DNA from: Medicago truncatula
Lineage: Eukaryota; Streptophyta; Magnoliopsida; Fabales; Fabaceae
Length of the DNA stretch: 64,000 nucleotides
Reading direction: 5' to 3'
Assembly (NCBI RefSeq): GCF_003473485.1
Contig: NC_053045.1
Location: 49,642,494-49,706,493, forward strand
A program made the position numbers and the translations under genes. A model generated the notes under the pieces. That model searched no databases and was not told the DNA's origin. It saw only the letters and a program-made list of their open reading frames with translations. This document shows, one piece after another, positions 11,425 through 23,794 of the stretch. Each line of letters begins with the position of its first letter. Within the stretch, counting starts at the first letter, position 1.

Positions 11425-12480
11425 GAGTTTAACCGAGTTGGATCCTAGGGACTCACTATAATTAGAGTAGACCTCAAGATTTAAGATGTGTTGAAAGATA
11501 TAAAAAATTCCACCAACGATATTTTAAGCTCACAATGAAAGTTGAACCCACAATCTTGTGCAGCACGAGTCTACTTCTTAACAGCTAGACCAATCTTTGT
11601 TGACGAATTTACTCTAATTTTCACATACTTCTCTACAACCACGTATGAGAAAACAAGCTAGTACTATCCACCCAAACAACATGATCAGACAACCCCAAAT
11701 GAAAATAGAACCGAAAAACTCATATGTTAAAACTCGACAATTAGACTAACAACCCATGACAGACCCGGAAAAAAGGATGAAAAGAGGCAATGCACAATAG
11801 AAACATCGTTAAAAATAACATTCGCTTGAAGATCAACAAAAACTCGTACTAAAACACAAGTTGCACTTGACCGGCCGACAAACACCTAAATCCTATAGCC
11901 TTCACTAAAAGACCCCAACATGAACCGAAACTTTACCGATTCAAGCAATCGCTGGAACCCTAACGCCATTCATAAAACATGTATGGGGAACTTTCATTCT
12001 ATTTAACAACCACCTCCACAATAACACCTTTGTCCCATCAGCCATCTCGCCAACTTCTCAAATCTTGCATGCAAAAACTCCATCTTTGAACCACTTAAAC
12101 CCCATCAAATTCTTCCACAAGTTAAGGTATAATAAGACCTATTTAAGATACTCAAATCCACCTCATGCGAAATCCGTCGCTCATACTACCGCACAAGAAC
12201 ATATTTCCAAAGTGGTCTCTCATCTTGGAGCAACATCCATCTCTATTTTGTCAAGAGACTAAAATTAACATACTTACTCCCCTCATGTATTTAATCTACA
12301 TCGAAGTTGATCTAGTAATGGAACTCAAGTCAAAAGTTTCCTCAAATTTGTTCCAACAGATAAACTCAAATACTTGAACAAAACAAAACCTTCACTACAA
12401 TTTAAAAAATTACAAGTCATCTTCATAAACTCTCTTGACACATACTAAACCTTACATTTATTAGGAAATCAACAATTTCT
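11425..12480. other. Spacer with no gene seen
   Basis: No convincing exon or repeat boundary. Short ORFs at 12065-12262 and 12165-12377 overlap in different frames and look random. Confidence 0.35.
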
Positions 12481-12747
12481 ACTCTCTCAATCTCAAAACA
12501 ATAGTTGTTTAAGGTTTGTGCACAATTTTTATGGAAATGATTAATTATGTTGATTTTAATGGTAAAATTAATATCATTTTTTAAAATATCATTTTTAATT
12601 TTATTTAGCGGAGTTGTTAAGTTTTATGAAATTCAATAAATAAGGATACAATAGTGGAAAAAAAATAATAAATGCTCTATTTATATTCTAATATGACAAT
12701 TATTTTGAGAAAAATAAAAAATACTAAATAGACAATTATTTTGAGAC
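12481..12747. mobile_element. Degenerate Stowaway-like MITE
   Basis: CTCTCAATCTCAAAACAATA near 12483 is the imperfect inverse of TTATTTTGAGACGGATGAA near 12730-12750. A further GACAATTATTTTGAGA copy occurs at 12695. AT-rich and non-coding. Confidence 0.5.
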
Positions 12748-12810
12748 GGATGAACAACTTTTTTATATAAAAAATTTATGCAAGTTGGACTCCGATGACT
12801 CCCTAAGACG

Positions 12811-13122
12811 AGTGTGTTTGATTTGCAAAATAGTAAATAATGGACAGAACAGTACAAGACAAAACAACACACAAATTTTTATGCTATTGAATAATTTTTT
12901 GTTTTATACGATATTTGGGGGACGAAATGCTATTTTGGTATTTTAGACAACCTGTACGTGAGACAAAAAGTTGTACTGTGGTTTGGTGAGGGACAAAAAT
13001 ATGAGTCTTTGTCCTGTCCCTTGCCTTCAGTTTGTCCTGTACCTGAAACAGCTTTACAAATCAAACACTGGACAACTAGAGTTGTTCTGTTCTATCATTC
13101 ATTTTTTAGTAAATCAAACGCA
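12811..13122. mobile_element. MITE with GTGTGTTTGATTTGC ends
   Basis: The left end AGTGTGTTTGATTTGCAAAA and the right end TTAGTAAATCAAACGCAT are inverted partners. The interior includes GTACGTGAGACAAAAAGTTGT. A second copy lies at 21801-21985 and a decayed piece near 3430-3510. hAT-like by appearance only. Confidence 0.6.
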
Positions 13123-13678
13123 TCCGATCACACATTAAAGAGATTTCCACATTGACAACGAAAGTTAAACTTACCATTTTTGAGATGAATCAACTCCTTA
13201 TCAATTGAGTCAATTTGATTGACAAAGAACCAACAATTTTTTTATTTTATTTTAAGAAAACAACCAACAATTATTACACGCGAGTTGGCATTTTTATTTG
13301 ATTATAATTTCATTATTGCTGGGTTGGTGCGTTTTTAGGGTGGCATAATTCATTTTTAGGACCACTTTAGGTGTAGTTTATTAAATCCCAAGTCCTTTCC
13401 ATATCTGTATTTTATTTCCATAAGTTTCAACGCACGTTGATAGTACCACTTTCTCCACCACATAGAAAAATAGAAAACCAAAAGAAGAAAAGAAAAAAAA
13501 AAACTGAATCCCTGTCATCATAATCATAATCATAATCGCGTTTTCCCTAACTCCAATTATTTTCATTTTCATTTTCTTCTCGATACGATCTCAGATCTCT
13601 CTCCCTCCAATTTCATCTTCTTCACATCAAAACGCACTTTTTCAAATAATCACTTTTTTCTGCTTCAATTACCAAGAG

Positions 13679-16600
13679 ATGAGTCCCGATGGTGATCTCC
13701 TCAGTATCGAACCTCTCGAACTCAAGTTCCCCTGTAAGTTTCCATTTCCTTTGATCTCTTTCCATTTTTCTAGGGTTTCAAAATTTTGAAACGCGCGTTT
13801 TGATTTAATCTCTCTTTTCTGTTGCAGTTGAGCTGAAGAAGCAGATCTCGTGTTCTCTTCAATTGTCTAATAAGACTGATAGCTATGTAGCTTTCAAGGT
13901 AACGATAATTTTCTGCTTCTGAATTTTCGTTAATTTTGATAAAGATTTGATGTTGAGTTTTAGTTTTAGTTATTTGTTTCTTGTAAGATCTGTTAATTTG
14001 AGTTTAGTGATTAGTGTTATTGTTAATTTGATCCCCCTCTTAGTTTTTTTTCGCAATGTTGGATTGCAACAAATGATTTTTATCATTTTTGCGGTGAAAA
14101 TGCAAAATTTGAGTGATTATTATTGTTTTTTTGATTTTGTTTAGGTGAAAACAACCAATCCCAGGAAGTATTGTGTTCGTCCTAACACTGGAATTGTCTT
14201 GCCAAGATCTACCTGCGATGTTATGGGTACGGATACGGTTATTCTGAATGCATCGTTTCTTTTCACTTGTGTTTAAATGTTAATCGATATAAGTGTGTTT
14301 CTCTGTTTTTGTATAGTTACCATGCAAGCGCAAAAAGAAGCTCCAGCCGATATGCAATGCAAGGATAAGTTTCTTCTTCAGAGCGTAAAAACCAACGATG
14401 GTGTCAGTCCAAAAGATATCTCTGCGGAGATGGTATGATTATCATGCTAGTTGCTGTTGAGTTTTCATTTGATTTTTGTTTACGATTATGATGTGTTAAG
14501 TTACAAGATTTGTGCCATTCGGGATTGCTTAGTTCAACAAGGAGGCAGGGCATGTGGTCGAGGAGTGCAAATTGAGAGTGGTGTATGTCTCTCCGCCGCA
14601 ACCACCATCTCCAGTCCCAGAAGGTTCTGAGGAAGGGTCATCACCTAGAGGTTCTTTTTCAGAAAATGGAAATGCCAATGGTCCTGAATTCGCACAAGTG
14701 GGTCCTTAACTTGTCCTGTTTTAGTTTAACCTATATTTTTCATCCAAGGATATCTATTGAGATGCCTTTTCTTTTTGGGATATTTCAGGTAACAAGAGGA
14801 TCTGCTGAACGACCTGAGGCTCAAGACAAATCTGCAGAGGTATTGTAAAACAACTTCTGTTTTATGTACTTGTTGTTTGTTATAATGTATGTTGATCTGT
14901 GCTCACCAGTTGTACTAATTGACTTCTGTATATTGCTACTATAGATTACACACATGAATTTTTGTAGGAATAAATAATATAAAATTTAATTATCTTGTTC
15001 AATATTTTAAAGATATTATCAATTTGCATATCAAATTGCTTTGCAACTTTTGGGTGTTATTTTTCTTTCTTTTTTCCTACTTGGAAGCCTAGGTACATTT
15101 GATCTTATTGTCTCGTATTTCTGTTACCTGATATAAATGTGAAAAAAAGTTGTGATTTCCGGTGTCTATCATGCATTATTTGGTAACGAACATGCACCCG
15201 TACAAGAGTTGCTCTTTTACATGATTAACTTTTATAAAGTAAACACTTCTTTAAAATACAATGTTGATAGTAATTGTATGAAATTTCTATGAAATATTCA
15301 CTTGCCTTATTCTGGAGTTTCATAATCACTACATTAAGTATCTGCAATGCTCATATACTACAGTGTCAATACATATGCAGCCATATTTCAAACACAAAAA
15401 TACCCTTAAAAACAGTGGTATAGAACAAAGGCAAGACTGTAATGCTGACATAGTTTGGAATTGGATCACTTCTAAAAAGACCCTATCACATCCATACATC
15501 GCCTGTATAAAACAAATCCATCACTAAAATCATTATGTCATACTCCTTTTTGGCTTTTTTGTAGTCCACATTGTCCATAGCCCTCTTAGAGTCACCCGAA
15601 GAGGGAAATTAAAGAAAGGGGAGAGTTAGTTATCGGGAGAGAAAAAGTTGAGTTTGTTATATAGGGTGAATGGTAGAATCACGGGGCATCTTGGAGAATC
15701 ATTAGGTAGGTTAGAGCATTTTGTTCTCTGAAAGAGTTTAGTTCTGGGCAGTAGCAATACTCATTCCGCTGTAATTTCTTCATTTATTTAATATTCACAC
15801 TTCTTGTTCATCACTGATTTATTATTTTTACCATGAATTTGCACTGTTATTTCTGGGTTCTTATGACGTAATTCCCGAATTCTGTACCAGTGGGTGTAAC
15901 AGAAAGGATAGGATAGAAGTTACAATGAACAGTACAAGCCTAAGAGAAAATTCTTCACAGAACATTCCCTGGTGTTCACCTTGAGAACACTTTTTTTTTT
16001 TTTGTGTGTGGGCGGAGGTGGGTGGGTGGTATTGACAGGCAGCAGTGGCCAATTGGGAGGGTATTGTGGGGAGAAATAGAAGGACAGCACAGATCCCGGC
16101 CTTTTAGTTAGTTAAGAGTAAGACAGTTGCAAAGTATAACAGAACAACTAATCAACTGTTAGTTGGCAGGGAAGAGAATTAAAGTGAGATGAGAGTGGGG
16201 AGATAAGGCATCAAGTGTGATCATTGTTGTAGAGGAGTACTGGTTTCTTGAATTCCACAAGTTGTACCGTTCGTAGGGAACAGAAATAAAAAGAGCTCTG
16301 GCTTTCTCAAATACTAAGGGCTGTACTTTTCATATTTAGCTGTGATAATTAGTAGGGAAGAGAATTAAAAGACGACCGGGGCGAGAGAAGACATCGAGTG
16401 TGATCGTTATCTTGGAAGAGTACCGCTCTCTCAAATATCATGGGTATGTTTGGATGGAGAGTTTTGTAGGGCCAAGTCTATATTTTGGTATATATTTGAG
16501 TTTTTTGTTTTGTTGAAAGAATAACATTTTATAGCTTTCTTAATTTAAAAAAGCTAAATAAGAACTCCCCTAAAAAATCCTCCATCCTACCACACCCGTA

Positions 16601-18386
16601 AATAGTATGTTTGGTTCAAACAAGGGGAGGGGCAGGAAAGATGAAATGAGATATCCTGTTTGGTGGAGGGGAGCACTTCAAGGGAGGGAAAGTGCTAATT
16701 TACAATTTAAACGCTTTTAACAATTTGTGACACTTAATGTAAGGGTATTTTAGGCAATGCCTCTAGGATTATATAAACACATCTTGTCTCTCTTCAAATC
16801 CCCCAATATTGGAGTGAGTTAAAACTGATTAAGGAGAGATTTCACTCTCCTCCATTCCTAGAAATTGAACAAAACAACTTAATTTTAAAATAAGTCCTTC
16901 CACCCCTCCATTTTCCCCAACCAAACAGTCTCATATGTTAGCTAACCCCTCAAGTCGTACCTTCAATCCATGATCCCATGATTGGGGGCAATTAGAATTC
17001 TGAGCTAGAAGAGTAGCTCTTTGAATAGTTTCTTAGCTTTACACCAATTTATATAACTGTTTGTTGGACTTAAAGCGCTATAGCTGTTTTTTAGTAACTC
17101 GATATATATAGCTAGCTTTAGAACGTATACAGCTTTCTTGTGTTGCAAAACTGTGAGACTATGAACTTCCTTATACAAGTCTACAGTTGCGGTGTGTATT
17201 CTAATTGCATATGTACCCATAGCATGAGAAAAAATAGTTGTTCCAACTTCCAAATATGAATTTTAGAATTTTATTTTCAATCTACAAAAGGTTTGTGTAG
17301 TAACCCCTAGATGCCTTGATATCTTTTTTTTTTAGCTCCCAACTCTAAAAGGTGCTTTCTGAGTTTGTATAATTTGTTTGTTCAAACTTAGGTCTAGTGA
17401 TTTGCCTAATCATGTTTAGTCTCTAAAAAGTTGCCTTTTGAAATTAGTCTTCATTTGAATTTGATTCCTTCGTAATATTTACATTCTATTAAAATAGTGA
17501 GGACTCAAACTTAATTTGAAATTGGGACCAATTTTAAAAACTCACATGTTAAAGGACCCAATACATATTTAAGCATTTCATGTTTTCTTGTGGGATCAAA
17601 GCTGATGGATGATTTCATGCTTTAAATACCCACAAGGGTTGTTTACTTTATTTATGACTTATCGATCATGTATTAGTAGGAAAAACGTAACGGCATAAAA
17701 GGGAGAAACAATTGTGGTGATCTGTTTTCTTTTTTCTCCGCTTGCTGTAGTTTTTATGGAGCCTGTAATTTTAGAGTTAGTAATGTATAGCAACTGTGTT
17801 TTGACTATAGTTGCTTTGTTGCAGGCAAGAGCTCTTATCTCAAGGCTGACTGAAGAAAAGAATAATGCAATTCAACAAACTAGCAGGCTCCGCCAGGAAC
17901 TGGTGAGGATTCGCTATACAAATGCTATATATTTCTTTGTTGTTGAAAGATACTATATAGTTTGTTGTTTCATCATTTCATATTGAGTCTGCAGTCTACC
18001 AGGATTTTCAGTCTGAATGGGGATGAAATGTGTTTTTGATAGAAAAGTTTATGGTGATTGAATAATATAGTCTTATCTCATTTGTATTAAAAGCAAGTTA
18101 CTTTTATGTACTGCTACTATTTTATGGAGTGGAAATAGAAATACCTAGTATCTGCCATTTGTTTTCTTTTAGGGGAGATGTGCACTTCAATTTTTGCTAC
18201 AACCATCAAATGATTCTTTCAACATTAGATATGGACATGAAACACTTATCAAATGAATGAATTTATTATTTGCAGGAGCTGCTGAAGCGCGAAGGCAACA
18301 GAAATCGTGGTGGAGTGTCATTTATCATCGTCATATTAATCGGCTTACTTGGCTTAATCATGGGGTATCTCATGAAGAAGGCATAA
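13679..18386 (+). CDS. VAP27: VAP27-type vesicle-associated membrane protein (MSP domain)
   Basis: ER tail-anchored protein that holds partners at ER contact sites through its MSP domain. Coding exons: 13679-13733, 13828-13898, 14145-14226, 14317-14432, 14533-14697, 14789-14839, 17825-17902, 18276-18386. GT-AG borders and phases agree, giving 242 residues. The MSP domain occupies about residues 8-128 (LSIEPLELKFPFELKK, then NPRKYCVRPNTGIVLP and CKDKFLLQSV). Next come a Pro/Ser-rich linker (SPPQPPSPVPEGSEEGSSP), a coiled coil (ARALISRLTEEKNNAIQQ to LRQEL), and a C-terminal membrane anchor at 220-239 followed by KKA. This is the standard plant VAP27 layout and length. The sixth coding intron (14840-17824) is about 3 kb and filled with repeats. 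The start is the first ATG in the leader, directly before MSPDGDLL. Confidence 0.94.
14840..16450. other. Repeat-filled part of VAP27 intron 6, possible LTR-element scraps
   Basis: Stretches near 15600-15800 and 16080-16320 have the look of decayed LTR ends (for example CCGCTGTAATTTCTTCATTT). AGGGAAGAGAATTAAA occurs twice (near 16169 and 16354), each followed by a similar CATCGAGTGTGATCGTT-like block, so part of the insert is duplicated in tandem. No protein-coding remnant. Low-confidence identification. Confidence 0.35.
16603..16932. mobile_element. Inverted-repeat element in VAP27 intron 6
   Basis: GTATGTTTGGTTCAAACAAG with AGGGGAGGGGC at the left pairs with CACCCCTCCATTTTCCCCAA followed by CCAAACAGTCT at the right. 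Non-coding and about 330 bp. Same style as the elements at 10.0 and 23.5 kb. Confidence 0.55.
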
Positions 18387-19490
18387 GCATTTGCACGATT
18401 TGATTTCACCATAGATTTTTACTTTGTTCCTGACTGTTCAAGCAATTGTGGCGAAAGTAATGTAGATCAATTCATCTGGTGTTGGTTTTTCTTTTTATTT
18501 TCCCTTGTATTTTTGGGTGGATAACATTTTGGAAGTAGAAGACTTTAGGGGAAGTTGTGGGTCTGTTGTTACTCTTAATATGAACTGACTCATGCTTTGG
18601 GTGACATGCATTCTTTTTGTAACTTAAGAGGAAAAGATTGTTGTTTCTTTTGTGGTTCATTTAGTGACTATGGTAACATCAAGTTGGTCGAAACGACCAC
18701 ACTTCCGGGACTCTCTGGCTTTTTCTTGCTGTAACCTTTTTTTTTTTTTTTTTTTTTTTTTTGTCTTTGAATGTGGGAAGTAGCTGTGTTCAAGTCTAAA
18801 TTGATCCAAATAAAAACCACAAACCAATCCAAAAATCCCGAAAACTACACATAATTGAATATTTATTAAATTTCTTTGGATCTTTTATGAAAACTGATCA
18901 GATCGGATTTTAAATCCATTTTTCAAAACTAAATCAAACCAACCCAAATCGCATACATAAAATCAAATATCTATTTAATTTTGGAGTATGTGGTATTGCG
19001 AAAAATCTGTTATTAGTTTTTTCTTATTTTTTCAATGATAGTTACTACAATTCAATTTTTTTTTTTACTATTTTATCTATTTCAAACATAATTGTTAATT
19101 GGTAATATTATTTTGAATATATTGTACATATATTTTTTCCCATCAAAAAAATTTGACTTTATTGATAGAAAATTGTAATTTGGATTACCAAAAATCAATC
19201 CAATCAAAGCCTCTTTAAATTGGATTAGGTTGGGTTGATTTTGTTTTTTTTTTTAGAATAATCAGAAACCTTAGGAACAAATGAGTTTTTGCTTCATAAC
19301 TGAATCAAATAATGGCAAATATTGACTTATTGTTTCCTTTCATCTTATGCATATAGTTCCCGTACCCGCCTGTTTTCAAATATGGTTTTGCAGCCTCTAT
19401 TGATTTCACGCGGTTAGTTTAGTTTTGTAGTATGCAAGAAAGAAAGAACAAAGTGAGCCTTATAGTTTGAAGCTTGTAGCTGCTTTTGAT
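18387..19490. other. 3' flank of VAP27 and spacer
   Basis: Holds the probable VAP27 3' UTR and a run of 25 T at 18738-18762. After that, AT-rich sequence with repeated short AATCCAAT and CCAATCC words near 18800-18960 and 19190-19230. No gene seen. Confidence 0.4.
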
Positions 19491-21312
19491 CTACTTTTTG
19501 TTACATTTATGCTTGTCAAATTGAGTTAAACAGGCAAACAATGACTTGGGTTGATCGGTGGAACTCTTCAGGGCCCTGCTTCTAAATGATTTAGACTGGA
19601 AGTCGCAACGTGCCATGAAATCTCCCTTCACAGATACTTCATTCTTGCGAACATCTATTGTGTACTCCGTCAACCCTGCATATTTAGTTTTGCAATATGA
19701 ATGAAGATCATGAAGTAACTTCCAAGAAAAAGCCACTACTTTAGATGGCACTAGACTCTTTAAATTGACTCAAACACCCTTTTCTTTCATCGACTCAAAT
19801 GACCTTCCAATAATAATGATTCTTCAAGCAACTTATACGCCAACTTGACCGTGAAAAATCCTGTTTCGGCTGCTCTCCACGACCACCCATCCTTAAAATC
19901 CGAACCCCTCCACTCCGGATTACCTCCTTCAAATTATTAAGCAAATTAAATTCCCACACAAAAAGTGGTCTACGCCACAGAAAATACCAACCTCCAACCC
20001 CTGCAATCACCCCCAACAAATCACCGACATTCGCATCCTTTTGGGCTGAGATTGAAAAAAGCTGTGGGAAAGAAATGCTTAGAGATGCACTCCCCACCCA
20101 AGTGTCCTTCCGAAAATTTTCGTATTCCTTCCATTCCCCACCTTTCTCTCTCTATCCTACAACTTTTGGTGGTTTATTAAAATTGAAAAAAAAAGGTTTC
20201 TTATTCCTGTAATATCAGAACCATGCAATTCTAATTGTTTGAATCAAACCATTTTTTTAATACGACGAGTAAACAAATCTGCACAGCCTCGGAACTAATG
20301 CTTCCACCGTTGATAAGAGTTGGGCTATACCTTGAGGACATACCAGTTAAGGGACAACTTCTCTCTCAATAGACGTGCCTCTATTCCCATTACCAGGATT
20401 CAAAGCTCAAACATATTAAAGTGCCTAAACAAAAACTTGTGATATACCCAAGAGCTTTTGAGATAGTAGAGTTTTTTCGAGTTTAGTCAAAGCTCTTGAG
20501 TTTGAACTTTGAAAATACAACAACGTTAAACTCGTGAGAGGGAGAGATTGGTTGTCCACTTCATCTACCTTGCAATACTCGATTTATACGAAGAAAAAAA
20601 ATGACATGTTTCTTCTAAATCCTAACACGACACTGACTGGCGGAGTGATTATAAGCTTCGAATATCTATTTATCTATCTATCTATTAAACATAAAGGGGA
20701 AATAAAATTGGCTGCTCAAAAGGGACCTTTGATCTAATCTACATTAGACCTAGGCTATTTAAACAAACAAGTTCACATTTTTTAACGATTTAAAAGACAA
20801 AGAGAAGTTTGTAACTCACCAATCATTTTTGAGACAATTCTGGAAACTCTTTCTTGGCAACCATTACATCCAGTAGTTGCTTCTATCACCACAACTTGAA
20901 ACTGCTTACAAAACATTACAAAATAAGCATTGAACTTAACACAACTACAATGATATAATTTATGATATTAATAACAATAACGGATCATCGTAAGAATTAC
21001 AACAATTGTTTGTTTGCATGATTTCTGAAAATATTTAGCTTCGCAAGCTAGAAAAGATGGGAAGAAAAAAACAGGAAACAAAAGTTTTCATATTGAGTTT
21101 TGTATTAACAATCATTCATTCAGCACAGCAAATAACAAAAAATTAAATGGCAAGGGATGATAGATATTGATATTTGTTTTTGGATTAAAAGTTAAAACAT
21201 ATATATGGAGATTGAATTGAAGAGAAAATAGTGTTAGTAAACCTACCGAAGGGAGTGTCAAGTTCTCCAAGTATAAAAGAGAACGATTATCATTTTCATT
21301 TCTAGAGGCCAT
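19491..21312 (-). CDS. Small heavy-metal-associated (HMA) domain protein
   Basis: Predicted small cytosolic metal-binding-like protein of 110 residues. Exons (minus strand): 21247-21312, 20820-20901, 19491-19675, all GT-AG with agreeing phase. Exon 1 encodes MASRNENDNRSLLYLENLTL. Exons 2-3 give VVVIEATTGCNGCQERVSRI, then IGLTEYTIDVRKNEVSVKGDF, the first beta-alpha-beta-beta part of an HMA fold. The metal-site motif C-N-G-C (CxxC) is intact. The second helix and last strand usual after KGDF are not recognisable; the tail (MARCDFQSKSFRS...) ends in NKK, so there is no CaaX prenylation box. Either the annotated 3' exon is a read-through form or the domain is shortened. Intron 2 carries a LINE fragment. 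Expression cannot be judged from sequence. Confidence 0.72.
19700..20100 (-). mobile_element. L1-type LINE fragment inside the HMA gene intron
   Basis: Minus-strand translation shows GSASLSISFPQLFSISAQK, then WRRPLFVWEFNLLNNL and SKVVAFSWKLLHD. This is the linker and zf-RVT region at the C-terminal side of plant L1 reverse transcriptases. The pieces lie in different frames with sequence missing between them. It is a 3'-side fragment only, in the same orientation as the host gene. Confidence 0.75.
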
Positions 21313-21319
21313 AGCCCAT

Positions 21320-22590
21320 ATGGTGTATCCTTAAGCTTTGCTTCTCTCATCTCGTTTTTAAACTTGCTGTATTAGGAATTGATCAAAAGTTTGACTATGT
21401 CATGTTTTGTTAAACAATCGTCAAATTGATCTTGTTTGAATTATTCCTCAAATTTTCTATGCAAAACTTTGCATAACAAGCAAATTTGCAAAGCATTTAA
21501 ATAAACTAAAACATGAGATTTGCCTCCCTACTTGGCACGTTTAAGCAACTACCAAATTCAACTAGCAGACTTTAAGGTTTGATATTGCTTGGTCTTCTGA
21601 CGAATAAATGTGTTTTATGATTTTAAATTATATAGATAATTTAAACGAGAGATGTATGTAATTTTTTTTAAGGCAACTAATGGTAGTCTTAAAATACTAG
21701 TTATACGATAAACAAATATAAGTTTATATTTTATTTACACACATTTACTCTCTCAAACCTCACATTTTATATGGTATTGACCACTTTATCCAAGACAATG
21801 AGTGCGTTTGATTTGCTAAAAACATCATAAGACAGAACAACATAACACAAAGTAGAACAACACATGACAAACTTTAATGATATTGTATAATTTTTAGTCT
21901 TATACTATTTTTTGTGGACAAAAAATTATTTTTGTATTTTAGATAATTTGTACGTGGGACAAAAAGTTATATCCTGACTAGTCGGTAATTTTTTAGCACA
22001 AAAATGACCTTGCAATGGAATACTCCCTTCAAACTCAAGTAAAAATAGTTAATCTCATTTAATTTTCTTATATGACTTTTGAAGGGAGCAATCCCTCAAA
22101 ACTCCTTTCAAGAAGCTACGGAATACTCCCTTATAATATGAAGTTAAGAATTTTTCTTAATCAATGAAAGTTGTGAAACATAGGATTCAAAACCTCGATT
22201 TTGGAAATGGAAGGGCTAATTTTTTTTTGGTCAAGGACTAAAATTTTAATCTATACAAATATGGAAACCAAAAATTCATTTAAATTTTAAACGACGTTTA
22301 TATTTGAGTCCATAGCAGTGCTTACTATGTCACACAAAAATTGTCACATTAAATGATATTTTTTCCTAAATCTGGAGCAGGATGCGAATCTTTCAGTCCT
22401 TAAACATGTAGGAAGATTGGTCAAAAAAAATAAACAAGGAGGAAGTTTTGTATATGCCAAACACAACAAGAAGTCGTTAATGCATTGTATTTAAAGCATT
22501 TGTATCAACAAAGTCTAATAAAAATGATTTTTTTATGTACAAGGCAACGATTAAAACTTTGTTCAGTATTCAATTCTCCCGGTACAAGCT
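21320..22590. other. Spacer between HMA and CIR_N genes, with one MITE copy
   Basis: Apart from the MITE at 21801-21985 I see no coding exon. A short inverted pair (AGGGAGTATTCC-like, TACTCCCTTCAAACTC near 22021 and CTTTTGAAGGGAGCAAT near 22076) suggests another small decayed element. Confidence 0.35.
21801..21985. mobile_element. Partial second copy of the GTGTGTTTGATTTGC MITE
   Basis: AGTGCGTTTGATTTGCTAAA, then a similar order of words (ACAGAACAACA, TATTTTAGATAATTTGTACG, GGGACAAAAAGTT) as in the element at 12811-13122. The right half is missing. Confidence 0.55.
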
Positions 22591-22599
22591 TTAAGAAAC

Positions 22600-22911
22600 T
22601 CCAAACCAGAAATAACAAGTTAAAAAAATGAAAATTAACTCTTCATTTTCATTAGGTAAAGCATTTGATAGACCATAATATTATAAAGACTTAAATCAAA
22701 GTTATGAACTGAGGCAGACTCATCCAGCACTCAAGCCGATCCTGTATTTCACAAGGTCACAATATTCTGAAGAACCAGAGGAAGCTTGGGTGAAAATGCT
22801 TGCGACAATTTGCTATAGGTTTCTCAAGAGTGAAGCTAGCAGGATTTCCATGTGAGGAAGGGAAAATCTTGGGAGATCTCAGTGCAGAACCCTACTCGAT
22901 CATCTCCTGTA
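22600..22911 (-). other. Possible 3' UTR exon of the CIR_N gene
   Basis: On the minus strand, TTTACAG at 22912-22918 is a good acceptor. The final codons of the CIR_N ORF overlap a good donor (ACAG|GTGAAA at 24880). Splicing these would change the end from ...DRYYR to ...DRYYRR before an immediate stop, so the remaining exon would be untranslated. Inference. Confidence 0.35.
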
Positions 22912-23513
22912 AAGTCGTAGAATATGCTTTCATCAAACAAAGTAATGAATACAAAGAAATCAAATACAACTATTAATTAAAAAATCAGCTATAGCATGCA
23001 TTTTTTGAGTATCACCAATCTGGTGCCAACATCTTAATTTTTATTAACTTCTATTATTCTTATTAGGGCAAGTAGTAAACCAGCTTTGTACTCATTGACA
23101 TGTGTGTATGCATAACTACTTAGTCTATCAATAGTTGCATTAGTTCTTTCGGCAAAATTGCCACCCTTTGTCTTCTAATTCAAGCATTATGCATAAAAAA
23201 AAGCTTTATATTGCCACTCTGCAGTAAAACTATAACACTGCAGCAGAACCTAACATTAATACAAAAAACTACTTGTTACAACATCAAGAGAAATTTGATC
23301 AATTTTGCTTCCTAACACAGTCCTTTTACTAGAAAAAGCTGGTTATACTCAAAATGAAGAGTAAAAAAAAAAGGTTAAAAATGTGTGTGTGTAAATTACA
23401 TTTTTACATAAGAATAATAAAACACAAATCTTCAACTTGGAGCAGTGTCAACAAATCAATCTTTGAGAATAAATAACTGCAATAAAATAGTGGCCAGTAT
23501 GGCAGTCACTAAA

Positions 23514-23794
23514 GCTACGTTTGGGAGTTTAGGAGAGAGCTTGGGGGGGGGGGGGGGGGGGGAATGGAAGAAAGGTAAAGAGAAGAAAGGATAGTCTCCC
23601 AACTTGAAGGGGGATATATTTTTCTTCGTAGTACATAAGTATGGGGGAATTCCAACAATGTATTGAAGAAAGATTTTGGAGGGCTTCAAACATCGTTTTA
23701 TAATACTGTTCTGTCTGTTCAAATTAAAAATATAACAATCACAAACATTCACTTTTCATTCTCATCCCCTCCCTCCGAACTCTCAAACAGGGTC
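23514..23794. mobile_element. Inverted-repeat element carrying a G20 tract
   Basis: GTTTGGGAGTTTAGGAGAG at the left pairs with the inverse of CCGAACTCTCAAACAGG at the right. The interior has 20 consecutive G (23543-23562) and purine-rich sequence. Non-coding. Confidence 0.55.

Noticed and set aside
13947-14144. 65-residue hydrophobic ORF
   Set aside because: Falls entirely inside a VAP27 intron.
23456-23752. 98-residue ORF with a Pro run
   Set aside because: The Pro run is just the complement of the G tract inside an inverted-repeat element.
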